From: Rhodanobacter sp. C03
GTDB lineage: Bacteria > Pseudomonadota > Gammaproteobacteria > Xanthomonadales > Rhodanobacteraceae
NCBI RefSeq assembly: GCF_002001175.1
Contig: NZ_MUNT01000001.1
Coordinates: forward strand, 186,001 to 250,000
Direction of reading: 5' to 3'
Length of the DNA stretch: 64,000 bases
The position numbers were made by a program, and so were the translations under genes. The notes beneath the pieces are model-generated. The model ran no database searches and had not been told where the DNA came from. It was given only the letters and a program-made list of their open reading frames with translations. Below, piece by piece: positions 8,766-18,494 of this stretch (the stretch's first letter is position 1; every line of letters begins with the position of its first letter).

Positions 8766-9029
8766 ATGCGCGCAAAATTTTACTCGGATGAGTTGAAAAG
8801 TGAGGCCGTACGGTTGGTGATAGAACGCCGTTTGACGGCGGGTGAGGCCGCGGCGCGTCTCAATATTCAGAGTGATGCAGTACGAGTGTGGGTGCGACGA
8901 TTCCGCTCCGGAAAGAGGGCTATGGCACCGCCTGAGATCAGGCGATTGAAGACGGAGCTCCTTGAAGCATCCGTCGAGCGTGATGTCTTGCTGAAATTGG
9001 CCACTCGCCTTCTTGCCAAAACGGGTTAG
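8766..9029 (+). CDS. Orphan IS3-type OrfA-like (transposase_8) HTH protein
   Basis: 87 residues from the ATG at 8766: MRAKFYSDELKSEAVRLVI, then the helix-turn-helix TAGEAAARLNIQSDAVRVWVRRF, then a C-terminal helix ELLEASVERDVLLKLATRLLAKTG. This matches OrfA of IS3/IS911-type elements in layout, including the leucine-rich C terminus. No OrfB integrase frame follows and no terminal inverted repeats are obvious, so it is either a remnant or a single gene kept for DNA binding. A longer frame from 8682 lacks homology in its first 28 residues. It lies 165 bases upstream of the TonB receptor gene. Confidence 0.65.
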   Translation: MRAKFYSDELKSEAVRLVIERRLTAGEAAARLNIQSDAVRVWVRRFRSGKRAMAPPEIRRLKTELLEASVERDVLLKLATRLLAKTG

Positions 9030-9194
9030 CACATTGTCATTAAAGTATTCCCATTAAATATGGAAATAAGGCTGGCTTGCGATTTTATGGCGATGAAAGC
9101 ATTACGTGACTGATGCAGTACATGGATCCATCCAGGGCCAATAAACGATTTGGGTGGAAATATTTCCAGCCCATGAATTTAATCGGAGGGTGTC

Positions 9195-12100
9195 ATGAAG
9201 CTTGGGGTCAAGAAACTTTCTTCGGCAGTTCGGCTGGCGCTTTCTCTCGGCGCGGTTGCTGCCATGGGCATCACTACTAGCGCATTTGCCCAGAATGCCG
9301 GCAATCAACCCGCTGCACAGAATTCGACCAACGCGCAAACGTCGGATCAAGCCACTCCCCAAAAAGCAGCCACTTTGCAGACCGTGGTGGTGACCGGTTC
9401 ACACATCCCCCGTGTCGATCTGGAAACGGCCAGTCCGGTGGTCACTGTCGATGCGGCGACAATCAAGGCCAGCGGCAAGTTGACCCTGGGCGACCTGGTG
9501 CAGGATCTGCCGGGAGTAACCGGCAATGGCGTCAATCCAGCGGTCAACAACGGTGGCGGCTCCGGCAGTTCCACCATCGGCCTGCGCGGTCTGGGCTCGA
9601 ACCGGACGCTGATCCTGATCGACGGCCATCGGGTGCTCAACAAGAACGTCAACGCGATCCCGGCCAACATGATCGAGCGCATCGACGTGCTGACCACGGG
9701 CGCGTCTTCGGTATATGGCTCCGACGCGGTCGGTGGCGTGGTGAACTTCATCTTGAAGAAGGACTACCAGGGTGCCGAGTTCTCGGTGAACTACGGCGAG
9801 TCGGATCAAAACGACGGCGCCCAGCAGGGTTACACCTTCACGTTCGGCCAGACGTCCGAGAAGGGCAATATCATGGCTGGCGTGGACTACAACAAGAGCG
9901 ACAGCATCTCGGCGGCCAGTCGCAAATTTTCGGCCAATGCGGTGACGCTCACCACGACCGGCCATGGCGCACTGTCCCGCTTCGTCGGCGGTTCGAGTTC
10001 GTCACCTTACGGGCATATCCAGATTCCGACGACTGGCCCCATGGCTGCCCAGCTGGCCGCTGCTTATCCGGGCTGCGCCAGCGGTTTCCTGGCGCGCAAT
10101 CCTACGGCCAGTGGCGCCAATGCGCTTACCGATTACCACTGCTACCAGAACAGCGGCCCGAACAGCGACAAATACAACTATGCAGCGGTCAACCTGCTCA
10201 CGACGCCGCAGGAACATACCAGCCTGTTCGTGTTGGGTAACTACAACCTGGGCGATCATGTCACCGCGTACATGGACGCGTACTTCAACAAGACCTCGTC
10301 GGCATTCTCACTGGCGCCGACGGTGTACGGCACGCCGTATGGCGCCAGCCTCTCGGCACAGAGCTACTTCAACCCGTTCGGCGTCGATTACAACGGAGTC
10401 GATGGTGCCCAGTTCAATGAACGATTGTCAGCGCTCGGTTCGCGCCTTACCGCCAGTTCCAATACCAACGGCCAGATCATCACCGGCGTGAAAGGCGATA
10501 TCACGCTCGGCAGTCATGACTGGAACTGGGACGCGGGGCTCGACTACGGACACACCTCGCTGACCCTCATGGTGAACAACCTGCCCAATACCGGACCGCT
10601 TTACGCGGGGTCCGGGCCATCCTTCCTCAATGCACAGGGCCAGGTGCAGTGCGGTACCCCAGCTGCACCGATCGCCCTCAGCGCATGCACCCCGTTCGAT
10701 CCGTTCAATCTGGATTCGCCGGCTTCGAAAGCCGCGTTGGCCGCTGCTGCCTCACCGGCGCTTGAAAACTACCTCCAGATCGAGCGGACCATACACGTCG
10801 ATGTCAGTGGCGGCGTGTTCGATCTGCCGGCTGGCACGGTGCAATTGGCAGCCGGCGCGAGCTACCGGAAGGATTACTTGCATAGCGTCGTCGACCCCCT
10901 GCTGCAGGTCAATTCGCTGGGCGTGTGCGTGCTCGGCAGCCAGTGCACAGGGGCGGTGCAGGGCGGTTATAACGTCAAGGAGGTGTATGCCGAGGCGTTC
11001 ATTCCAGTGCTGACGGATCTACCGGGCGTGAAGTCGCTGAACGTGACTCTCGGCGACCGTTATTCCAAGTACAACAATGTTGGCAGCACCAACAACGCCA
11101 AGCTGGCGATCGAGTGGAAGCCGATCGATGATCTGCTGCTGCGCGGCACGGTAGCACAGGTGTTCCGTGCACCGAATCTGTGGGAACTGTATGCGGCACC
11201 GGCGGTATCCGCGGATACCGTCAAAAACGACCCTTGCACCGGCTATACCGGCAACCCGGTCAATCCGGCCTGTGTGAACGTACCGACCGATGGCAGTTTC
11301 GTGAACCAGAACGTGGCGCAGAATCTGCAGGACACTGCGCTCCTGCAAGGTGCGGTGCCGGCTGGTGTCAAACTCAAGGCCGAGCGGGGCAAGACCTTCG
11401 ATCTGGGCGCGGTATACAGCCCGAGCTGGGCGCCGGGCCTGTCCGCCACCGCGGACGTATGGCATCTGTACCTCAATGACGCGATCACGCCGATCTTCAC
11501 GCAGAGCGTGCTGAACCTGTGCGGTGCTGACCAGACGTACTACTGCCAGTTCATCCAACGCATCGCCAGCGGCCCCAGCCAGGGACAGATCGCATCGAAC
11601 TTTGTCGATCCGATCGTCAACCTGGGCAATACCGCTGCCGGTGGCGTCGACTTCTCGGCGAGCTACAAGCTGCCGCAATTCGACCGCTTCGGCCAGTTCA
11701 CCGTAGGCGTGAACGCCACCTACCTGAAGTACTACAACGTCAACACGGCACCGGGCACACCGGCCAACACCACCTACTACGATGCCGGCCACTTCATGCC
11801 AAACGGTTCGGCCCAAGCCGCCGCGTGCCCCTCCGGCCCGTCCGGCACTGGCCCGACCACGGGCGCCGGCAGCTGCCTGTTTCCCCGCTGGCGCGGACAA
11901 GGCTATCTGAACTGGCAATCGAGCAACTGGACCGCCTCGTGGCGCATGCGTTATATCGGCCGCTTCCAGATGGGTTCGCTGGACCCCTCGCAGGATGTGC
12001 ACCCGGCCGGACCCGGCCTGGATGGCTTGGTGCTGAAGTATGGCGCGACGGTCTACAACGACATATCGCTCGGCTACAACATCGAGCCGTTGCATACCCG

Positions 12101-12242
12101 CGTCGATTTCGGCGTGAACAACCTCTTCAATAAGCAGCCGCCGATACTGTACGCCAACAACACGCTGGATTCGGACACGGATCCTCTGGACTTCGATGTT
12201 GTAGGCCGCTTTTTCTGGGGTAGGGTGACAGTAACGTTCTGA
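9195..12242 (+). CDS. TonB-dependent outer membrane receptor
   Basis: 1015 residues. A signal peptide (ends TTSAFAQ, about residue 32) is followed by a Gln/Asn/Ala/Thr linker, a TonB-box-like stretch TLQTVVVTGSHIPR, and a plug domain (SPVVTVDAATIKASG, IGLRGLGSNRTLILIDGHRV, SSVYGSDAVGGVVNFILKKDY). The rest is a long barrel with many aromatic strands, ending in VTVTF with the terminal Phe expected of outer membrane proteins. It belongs to the large receptor type common in Xanthomonadales, where the imported substrate is often a glycan, peptide or siderophore; the substrate here is unknown. GGAGGG lies five bases before the ATG, and a factor-independent terminator follows the stop. Confidence 0.93.
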   Translation: MKLGVKKLSSAVRLALSLGAVAAMGITTSAFAQNAGNQPAAQNSTNAQTSDQATPQKAATLQTVVVTGSHIPRVDLETASPVVTVDAATIKASGKLTLGDLVQDLPGVTGNGVNPAVNNGGGSGSSTIGLRGLGSNRTLILIDGHRVLNKNVNAIPANMIERIDVLTTGASSVYGSDAVGGVVNFILKKDYQGAEFSVNYGESDQNDGAQQGYTFTFGQTSEKGNIMAGVDYNKSDSISAASRKFSANAVTLTTTGHGALSRFVGGSSSSPYGHIQIPTTGPMAAQLAAAYPGCASGFLARNPTASGANALTDYHCYQNSGPNSDKYNYAAVNLLTTPQEHTSLFVLGNYNLGDHVTAYMDAYFNKTSSAFSLAPTVYGTPYGASLSAQSYFNPFGVDYNGVDGAQFNERLSALGSRLTASSNTNGQIITGVKGDITLGSHDWNWDAGLDYGHTSLTLMVNNLPNTGPLYAGSGPSFLNAQGQVQCGTPAAPIALSACTPFDPFNLDSPASKAALAAAASPALENYLQIERTIHVDVSGGVFDLPAGTVQLAAGASYRKDYLHSVVDPLLQVNSLGVCVLGSQCTGAVQGGYNVKEVYAEAFIPVLTDLPGVKSLNVTLGDRYSKYNNVGSTNNAKLAIEWKPIDDLLLRGTVAQVFRAPNLWELYAAPAVSADTVKNDPCTGYTGNPVNPACVNVPTDGSFVNQNVAQNLQDTALLQGAVPAGVKLKAERGKTFDLGAVYSPSWAPGLSATADVWHLYLNDAITPIFTQSVLNLCGADQTYYCQFIQRIASGPSQGQIASNFVDPIVNLGNTAAGGVDFSASYKLPQFDRFGQFTVGVNATYLKYYNVNTAPGTPANTTYYDAGHFMPNGSAQAAACPSGPSGTGPTTGAGSCLFPRWRGQGYLNWQSSNWTASWRMRYIGRFQMGSLDPSQDVHPAGPGLDGLVLKYGATVYNDISLGYNIEPLHTRVDFGVNNLFNKQPPILYANNTLDSDTDPLDFDVVGRFFWGRVTVTF

Positions 12243-12268
12243 GCCAGCCGCAATGCACCAGCGTGGAG

Positions 12269-12298
12269 GGCCGTGCGACCATGTCGCGCGGCCTTTTT
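12269..12298 (+). terminator. Rho-independent terminator after TonB receptor gene
   Basis: A 10-bp GC-rich stem (GGCCGTGCGA / TCGCGCGGCC, one G-U-type mismatch) with a five-base loop is followed by five T residues. It begins 27 bases after the receptor stop codon and ends before the start of the next gene at 12310. Confidence 0.85.
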
Positions 12299-12309
12299 AT
12301 CGAGATGAC

Positions 12310-14139
12310 ATGACCTCATCGAATCTTGAACTGATTACCGCGGCGTTGAGTGCGGGGCTTTTGCCCAGAGCCGAGCAACTTAGCCGCGAGCAGTTGCTGA
12401 TGCGGCCCCATGACGAGGATGTCCTGCTGCTGCTGGCGATCAGCCTGCATCTCCAGCACAAGTTGGCTGAAGCGATCGAGGTGTATGCCCGGTTGACTGA
12501 CATGTCCCCCGACTCAGGCGTCTACTGGGGAAACTATGCCACCGCGCTGCGCGAATCCGGTTCGTTGCAGGAATCGGCGCAAGCCTATGCAGTCGCGAAG
12601 CGCGTGGCTCCGGACAACGCAGGCATCCTGATGAATCTTGGCCTGCTCCTGCTTCAGCTCAGGGACTTCGTTGATGCGCGCGAGACCCTGCTGGAAGCGC
12701 ATGCACTCAATCCGGATTCTCCCTACGTGCGCATCCATGCTGCCCGCGCCTGTTCGCTGTGCAGCGACACCAAGGCCAACGAGCTGGTGAAACCGTGGCG
12801 ACATTGGCTGCCCCTCAACGATGACGAACTGCAGCTGGAATTGGCAAACGTATTGACGACGCTGGCCGACGCGGAGGCAGCGCAACAGCTGCTCGAAGAT
12901 ATCACCTTGCGCTCACCGGCCCATCTACCGACGCTGATCCAGCTGGCCGCCTTGCATGAACGGATGAATCGCCTCGATGAGGCCGGCTTGCTATTGCGGA
13001 AAATAAGCGCAACCCAGCCTGCGCTGGACGAGGCGACGCGTCAGGAAATCATCCATCAGGAAGCGAGACTGGCGATGCGCAAGGGCGACCTCACCGACGC
13101 ACGCAACATGCTGGAACGGACAGGCCCGCGTGATAGCTGCGACTACGCGCATTATTTCATCCTGGCCGAGGTCTGCGACAAGCTGGGTGCGACAGAAGAT
13201 GCCATGCGTGCCTTGGCGATTGCCCATGCCAGACAGATGGAGGAAATGAAACTGGTGTCGCCCTCCAGCTTTGCGCCGGGCGCTCCCGTGCTGCCCACCG
13301 CCCAGGTTCGCGTGACAGTCGCTGAATACCGACGCTGGCCGAAGCTGCAGGCGCCCGATGCATTGAGCTCGCCGATCTTCATCGTCGGATTCCCGCGCTC
13401 GGGTACCACGCTGCTGGAACAGATGCTGGATGCCCACCCCACGTTCCAGTCGATGGACGAGCGTCCGTTTTTCAACATCCTGTCTGACCGACTGGGTGCC
13501 TATGGCGTCGATATCCCGCAGGATCTGGGCAAGCTTTCGCAGCGCGACTGCGACGAGTTGCGCAAGGACTATTGGTCGCTTGTCTGCGAAAAGGTACCGC
13601 GCAACTGGCAGACGCAGATGGTCGACAAGAACCCGTTGAACATGTTGTGGCTGCCGATGATCCATCGGCTGTTTCCCGAGGCGAAATTCATCCTGGCCCT
13701 GCGCCATCCATGCGATGTGATCCTGAGTTGCTACATGCAGAACTTTCGTTCCACCGCCCTCGTCACGGCATGCGCCAGTCTCGAACGGGTGGCCACGGCC
13801 TACGTGATGGCCATGGAGCACTGGCTGCATCATGTGGACGTCTTCCAGCCACATGTACTCGTCTCGCGTTACGAGGATCTGGTGACGGATTTTCCACGGC
13901 AAACCCGGATGATTGCCCGGTTCCTTGGGGTCGCGGAGGATGCGCCTCTGCGGGAGTTCGACGTGCATGCGCGCAACAAGGGTTACATCGGCACGCCGAG
14001 CTACACCCAGGTCATCCAGCCGGTGAACCGCGCCGGACTCAATCGGTGGGGGCGCTATCGTCGCGAATTCGAGCTCCTGCTGCCCGTGGTGGAACCCCTG
14101 CTTGAACATTGGGGCTATTCAGGCCATCCCGACGATTGA
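12310..14139 (+). CDS. TPR-containing sulfotransferase
   Basis: 609 residues from the ATG at 12310; an upstream in-frame ATG at 12253 would start before the terminator hairpin and is unlikely. The first 330 residues are tetratricopeptide repeats (VYWGNYATALRESGSLQESAQAY and similar). Residues about 355-600 are a PAPS-dependent sulfotransferase domain: the 5'-phosphosulfate loop IFIVGFPRSGTTLLEQMLD near 356, and the 3'-phosphate strand FILALRHPCDVILSCYM near 461. The family includes tyrosylprotein sulfotransferase-like enzymes, but the acceptor cannot be read from the sequence. It is directly downstream of the TonB receptor and convergent with a second TPR-sulfotransferase. Confidence 0.88.
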   Translation: MTSSNLELITAALSAGLLPRAEQLSREQLLMRPHDEDVLLLLAISLHLQHKLAEAIEVYARLTDMSPDSGVYWGNYATALRESGSLQESAQAYAVAKRVAPDNAGILMNLGLLLLQLRDFVDARETLLEAHALNPDSPYVRIHAARACSLCSDTKANELVKPWRHWLPLNDDELQLELANVLTTLADAEAAQQLLEDITLRSPAHLPTLIQLAALHERMNRLDEAGLLLRKISATQPALDEATRQEIIHQEARLAMRKGDLTDARNMLERTGPRDSCDYAHYFILAEVCDKLGATEDAMRALAIAHARQMEEMKLVSPSSFAPGAPVLPTAQVRVTVAEYRRWPKLQAPDALSSPIFIVGFPRSGTTLLEQMLDAHPTFQSMDERPFFNILSDRLGAYGVDIPQDLGKLSQRDCDELRKDYWSLVCEKVPRNWQTQMVDKNPLNMLWLPMIHRLFPEAKFILALRHPCDVILSCYMQNFRSTALVTACASLERVATAYVMAMEHWLHHVDVFQPHVLVSRYEDLVTDFPRQTRMIARFLGVAEDAPLREFDVHARNKGYIGTPSYTQVIQPVNRAGLNRWGRYRREFELLLPVVEPLLEHWGYSGHPDD

Positions 14140-14146
14140 CGAGTTC

Positions 14147-15793
14147 TCAACGCGCGGAAATGCGAAGCAGTTCCGGTACGTAGTGCGCATAGTGTCGCCA
14201 GCGTTCCACGGAACCGGTGTAGACCGGCTGTCTCGCCTGCCACAGGCTGGCCGTGCTGATCGTTGTCGACGTGCTCCTGGCGGTGAGCAGCTCACATGGC
14301 GGCAGGCCAAGCCATTCGGCTAGTGCCGCCATGCCTGCGGCAGGATCCGCAGTCAACGTCTCATACGAGAGGGGATAGATCGCCTTTGCGTGACGTTTGT
14401 GCCAATGCGCCATCACACGCGCACAATCCTTGATGACGGTGGCGATATCCGTGAAATCGTAGGCGTACCCTTGCGCGTCATCGAGGAATGACTGCGACCA
14501 GAGCGACAGCGCGGTGTCCCGCGGGTTGCGTTTGCAATAGATGATTCGCGCATTCGGCCAAAGCGCCATGATCAAGTCGATTTGCATGAGATTCATCGGC
14601 TGCTTGTCGATGAACCAGCGCGCACTGGAGTCGTCCTGGCGGAGCTGGCTTTCATAGGTGGCTGCGGCTTGCGTGAATGCCTCACTCCTCCCCTGGGGAA
14701 TGCCCGAGAGCTTTTGCGCGAGCAAGGGCAGAATGGAAAGTTCCCCCCGATTGCACACGTCCGGATGGCGCGACAGCAACTCGGCTACCAAGGTGGTTCC
14801 CGAGCGCATGACTCCTACGACAAATATGGGGGTCCAATCGTCCGGTGCGGGGAGGGCGATCGAAAGCGGTGGTCGGGCGATGCGTGCATCGGCGGCGCGT
14901 CGCCAATGTTTGCGCGACCACGCGGTAGCCGCATGTGCCATGGTGTTGGCCTGGCGCAGGTAGCTTGCAGCTTGAGCGTAATCGCCGATGTCGTCATGCG
15001 CTTTGCCCAGCGCGAACAGTATGGTGGTACGTGCCTTTTCGCTGAGCAGCGGGTTTTCCAGGCAATTCCGGAACAGATGAAAATCGGGATGACTGTCGTC
15101 ACTGTATCGCTGCAAACGACTGAGTCCGAGGGGGATATTCCATTCGATTGCCTGCGAGTTTTTGGCGAGCGCGATGGAATAATTTCGCCGTGCGCGATCG
15201 AATTCCCCCAATTGGATTTCCAGCATGCCGGCATAGGCATGGATGCGTGCATCGGTCGAACCGGCAGCAATTTCAGCCTCGCAGAGGGCCGCGGCATCCT
15301 GCTTCCGACCGCAGCCGTCAAGCAGCTCCACCGCTTGAATAAGCGTCTCCATATCTTGTCGAGCGTGTGCAAAGAGTGCGCGTACTGCCGTGGCCGTGGC
15401 TTGCAAACGCCCTTGCTGCTCCAGCACGCGCGCCAGCAGGAAGGTGGCTGCAACGTGGCCCGGTTGATCTGCCAGCACCTCACGCAAGCTGGCTTCGGCT
15501 TGCGCAAGTTGGTTGCCTTGCTGCTGCATGCCAGCCAGCGCAAAGCGCAGATCGACCGAATCGGGATAAAGCTTGAGCGCGGCGATGAGCACGGCGCCAG
15601 CCGTGCCGATATGACTGCGCAATACCAGGCTGCGTATGCATTGCAGCCAGTCCTGCTCAGGACGTTCAGTCAGCGAAACCAGCAAGGCCTGTTTCGCGGC
15701 ATCTGCGTGGCCGCTGGCCAGCTCACGGTCATACCCACCCATACACCGGTCGATGGGGTCCGAGGTTTTCAGTGAACTGTCGCGTGCGACCAT
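14147..15793 (-). CDS. TPR-containing sulfotransferase, second copy
   Basis: 548 residues. Residues about 20-300 hold tetratricopeptide repeats. The C-terminal sulfotransferase domain has the 5'-phosphosulfate loop FVVGVMRSGTTLVAELLSRHP at about 322-343 and the 3'-phosphate strand IIYCKRNPRDTALSLWSQSF near 412. It shares architecture with the gene at 12310-14139 but the sequences are clearly divergent, so this is an old duplication or two separate recruits. The two genes converge, with stop codons seven bases apart. The acceptor is unknown. The ATG at 15793 has no closer competitor. Confidence 0.88.
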   Translation of the reverse strand: MVARDSSLKTSDPIDRCMGGYDRELASGHADAAKQALLVSLTERPEQDWLQCIRSLVLRSHIGTAGAVLIAALKLYPDSVDLRFALAGMQQQGNQLAQAEASLREVLADQPGHVAATFLLARVLEQQGRLQATATAVRALFAHARQDMETLIQAVELLDGCGRKQDAAALCEAEIAAGSTDARIHAYAGMLEIQLGEFDRARRNYSIALAKNSQAIEWNIPLGLSRLQRYSDDSHPDFHLFRNCLENPLLSEKARTTILFALGKAHDDIGDYAQAASYLRQANTMAHAATAWSRKHWRRAADARIARPPLSIALPAPDDWTPIFVVGVMRSGTTLVAELLSRHPDVCNRGELSILPLLAQKLSGIPQGRSEAFTQAAATYESQLRQDDSSARWFIDKQPMNLMQIDLIMALWPNARIIYCKRNPRDTALSLWSQSFLDDAQGYAYDFTDIATVIKDCARVMAHWHKRHAKAIYPLSYETLTADPAAGMAALAEWLGLPPCELLTARSTSTTISTASLWQARQPVYTGSVERWRHYAHYVPELLRISAR

Positions 15794-15859
15794 CTTGATA
15801 GGCCCGGATGACCAGGTATCGGATATCCGGCAATTCTATCGGGCAATCGGCAAGACCAA

Positions 15860-16429
15860 TCAGGGCCTGGCGATCTCGAAGTCCTGGGTACTCACTGGCT
15901 TGCCATCGAGCGAGATCTCGACCTTGTACTTGCCCTCCGGCCACAGGTCGGGGTTCTGCACCATGAAGGTGGTGACGGCCGGGCCATCGGTGGCGATCGC
16001 CTGACTGATGCTGCTGATCAGCTGGCCCTGGCCTCCCAGATAACTCCACTTGGCATTGAGCGTGGCGCCGCCGCTGCGGCCCGCCGTGGCGACGCTGGCA
16101 TAGATGGTCTTGTCGCCGGGCGCAAAGCGGTTGCTCGGCTGGGTCACCTGATGCGCGGTGTTGACCGCGTTGCCCAACGTCACATTGGCCACGCTGAGTG
16201 GGGCGCTGGCGGCACTGGCAGGCGGCGCCGTCGCGATACTGGTCACCAGGGTGCCTGATACAGCGGCAGCCGTATGGGCGGTGGCCGGGGTGGGCGTCGG
16301 GGCGGCGGCCTTGGCAGCGGTGGCCGGCGGAGTGGCTGGTGGCGCTGCGGGATGCTTGCCGCAGGCACCAAGCAGCAGGCTGGCAAGACAGATGCTGTAC
16401 AGCGCGGTGGAACGTGCGAAACGTGTCAT
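15860..16429 (-). CDS. Lipoprotein with Pro/Ala/Thr-rich linker, unknown function
   Basis: 189 residues from the ATG at 16429. A lipoprotein signal peptide ends in the lipobox LLLGAC with C23 as the lipidation site. Residues 24-80 are a Pro/Ala/Thr-rich linker. The C-terminal domain (FAPGDKTIYASVATAGRSG, then WPEGKYKVEISLDGKPVSTQDFEI) looks like a beta-sandwich, as in several periplasmic lipoproteins of unknown role. A longer frame to 16537 would put the signal sequence inside the protein, so it is rejected. An outer or inner membrane anchor facing the periplasm is inferred. Confidence 0.82.
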   Translation of the reverse strand: MTRFARSTALYSICLASLLLGACGKHPAAPPATPPATAAKAAAPTPTPATAHTAAAVSGTLVTSIATAPPASAASAPLSVANVTLGNAVNTAHQVTQPSNRFAPGDKTIYASVATAGRSGGATLNAKWSYLGGQGQLISSISQAIATDGPAVTTFMVQNPDLWPEGKYKVEISLDGKPVSTQDFEIARP

Positions 16430-16555
16430 GCGAAAACTCCACTGGCAGTGAGGCAGTGCTGTTCGGTTACCCGATCGAACTACCGAGGCTAGCCCTGCCG
16501 ATATGAAGCGCCGGTTACCGGGTGGCGGCGCCGTCACATCCGCAATGGGAACCTG

Positions 16556-17380
16556 CTATTGGCGGACCGTGCGCGGATTGCCCGGTGTTGCCGGTGTGCT
16601 GCTGCGGAACGGGTTGATGTCCAGGCCACCGCGACGGGTATAGCGCGCGTACACGCTCAGCTGCTGCGGTGCGCAGCGCTGCATCAGGTCGACGAAGATG
16701 CGCTCCACGCATTGCTCATGGAACTCGTTGTGATCACGGAACGAGACCAGGTAACGCAGCAGGCCGGCGTGGTCGATCGGTGTGCCGCGGTAGGCGATCT
16801 GCACGCTGCCCCAGTCCGGCTGGCCGGTGACCGGGCAGTTCGAGCGCAGCAGGTGCGAGACCACGGTTTCCTCGACCGGGTTGGCGCGGGCATCCGCGTG
16901 CAGGAACTCTGCTTGCGGCGGACCGTAGTGGTCGATGGCGATGTCCTGTGCGTCGAGCAGATGGCCGTCCAGATCGATGGCCGGGAGTGCCGCGGCATTC
17001 GCTGCGCGGAGTTGCACGCTGACGGTTGCACCGGCCGCGGCGGACAGGTCGTGCGTCAACGTGATGATCAGCGCATCCGCGTCGGCGATGCGCTCTTGCG
17101 CGAAGCCGTTCAAGTACAGCTTGAACGATTTCGATTCGATGATGTTCGGCGAAGTCGCCGGCACGCGGAACTCGGCCAGAGCCACCACGGGCTTGCCGCG
17201 CAGGTCCAGCCATGACAGTTCGTAGGCGTTCCAGATGTCCACGCCGTGGAACGGCAGCGGCTCGGCCACGCCGATCTCCGCGCGCTTGTCGGCGCGCGGG
17301 ATCGCAAACAGCAGGCTGGGGTCGTAATGGTCGGCGTAGATCGTGTTCTTGCCGAGCGGGGAGTGTTCGGGCGTAGTCAT
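16556..17380 (-). CDS. queF: NADPH-dependent 7-cyano-7-deazaguanine reductase QueF (long form)
   Basis: 274 residues, close to the E. coli long form. QueF reduces preQ0 to preQ1 in the cytoplasm, the step before tRNA guanine exchange in queuosine synthesis. The visible motifs are [17 protein letters not shown] (about 77-93), which carries the substrate-binding and NADPH-binding residues, and [13 protein letters not shown] (about 180-192), with the thioimide-forming C182 and general acid D189. The C-terminal half continues with [16 protein letters not shown] and [16 protein letters not shown]. It is a single gene with no other queuosine genes nearby; the upstream GST gene ends 50 bases away on the same strand. 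Confidence 0.96.
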   Translation of the reverse strand: MTTPEHSPLGKNTIYADHYDPSLLFAIPRADKRAEIGVAEPLPFHGVDIWNAYELSWLDLRGKPVVALAEFRVPATSPNIIESKSFKLYLNGFAQERIADADALIITLTHDLSAAAGATVSVQLRAANAAALPAIDLDGHLLDAQDIAIDHYGPPQAEFLHADARANPVEETVVSHLLRSNCPVTGQPDWGSVQIAYRGTPIDHAGLLRYLVSFRDHNEFHEQCVERIFVDLMQRCAPQQLSVYARYTRRGGLDINPFRSSTPATPGNPRTVRQ

Positions 17381-17430
17381 GCCGCGAAGTTTAGCGGCTT
17401 TGGCGGCTCCCCTCGCTTGCAGGGGTGGGT

Positions 17431-18180
17431 TTATTCGCGTGGAGCGCCGTGCCTCGGCGTGCTGGTGCCCAAGGTGTCGCTGGTCAGCGGAGCACCGGCA
17501 CTGATCAGTGCGCCACGCTGCTCGGCCAGCGGCAGTCGCAGCATGCAGTCCTCGAAGCGGGCGAGTTTCTGGAATACCGCCAACGCCTGCACTTGCGCGA
17601 CCAGGGCGGCACTGTGCGGCCAGCGGGCGGCGTCGATCTCGTAGCGCACGAACGAGGCGGTGCGGAAAAAACTGGCGATGCTGATGTCGGCGATCGACAG
17701 CGGGCCGAACACGAAGCCGTCTTCCGGCAACTGGCTCTCCAGGTAGTCGAGCGCGGCGGGAATCTCCACGTCGCGCGCCTGCTGCACCACCGCCTCGTCA
17801 GTGGCCTCGCGGAAGATGTGGCGCCTGATCGCCAGCTGATAGAACAGCTTCCAGATCAGCCCGCCGGCCAGCCGCGTGTCGGCGTATTCCTCCAACCAGC
17901 GTGCCTGCGCGCGGTCGGCGATATCTGCCGGATACAGCGCGGGCGTCGGATGCCGGTCTTCCAGGTACTGACAGATCACCGAGGAGTCATTCAGCACGAA
18001 GCCGCCGTCGATCAGCACCGGGATGCGCCGCAGCGGGCTGAGCCGCGAGAACTGGTCGTCGCCGACAAACGGTGCGATCGGGTCGATCTCGTAATCGAGC
18101 CCTTTCATCTCCAGACATACCAGCACCTTGCGCACATAAGGCGAGATGTAATTGCCGATGATTCTCAGGCGATCAGACAT
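17431..18180 (-). CDS. Glutathione S-transferase family protein
   Basis: 249 residues. The N-terminal thioredoxin-like half begins [25 protein letters not shown] with a serine at the usual catalytic position, followed by the cis-proline motif [23 protein letters not shown] that binds the glutathione gamma-glutamyl part. The C-terminal half is all-helical with the conserved [14 protein letters not shown] motif. The class and substrate are not clear. The last 25 residues after AEQRGAL are low in similarity to the family and may be disordered. It may be co-transcribed with queF downstream. Confidence 0.9.
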   Translation of the reverse strand: MSDRLRIIGNYISPYVRKVLVCLEMKGLDYEIDPIAPFVGDDQFSRLSPLRRIPVLIDGGFVLNDSSVICQYLEDRHPTPALYPADIADRAQARWLEEYADTRLAGGLIWKLFYQLAIRRHIFREATDEAVVQQARDVEIPAALDYLESQLPEDGFVFGPLSIADISIASFFRTASFVRYEIDAARWPHSAALVAQVQALAVFQKLARFEDCMLRLPLAEQRGALISAGAPLTSDTLGTSTPRHGAPRE

Positions 18181-18494
18181 CGAACGACTCCGATTGCAGT
18201 CAGCAGAATATGGTTACCCTGTTTACGGCAAGTAAAAGATGGCTGCGCTGCTTGCGGCAAGCAAAAGATGGCTACGGCGCAGTACAGGGTGATCAGCCTG
18301 TGCGAGGCTACGAGGCGCGTCAAGCGGGGAACGGCTTCTCAAGATATTGCGTTCAGATGCGCGACAGCCAGGGCCGGGTGGCGGCATGAACCTTTGGCAT
18401 GGGGCGCCGGTTCGATATCGGGTTAGCATCGGTCGATTGGGCATCGACGGGGCAGTGTCGCCGCCATGTCATTCTGGCTTTCGTGGAGAAACGT
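18181..18494. other. Divergent intergenic region with a 29-bp direct repeat
   Basis: It separates the leftward GST gene from the rightward peptidase gene and must hold both promoters. Two near-identical copies of CGGCAAGTAAAAGATGGCT occur at 18226-18244 and 18255-18273 (one base differs), a period of 29 bases. No gene is visible. Confidence 0.55.

Noticed and set aside
12253-12309. Upstream start for the first TPR-sulfotransferase
   Set aside because: The codons overlap the receptor terminator hairpin; the ATG at 12310 is free of it.
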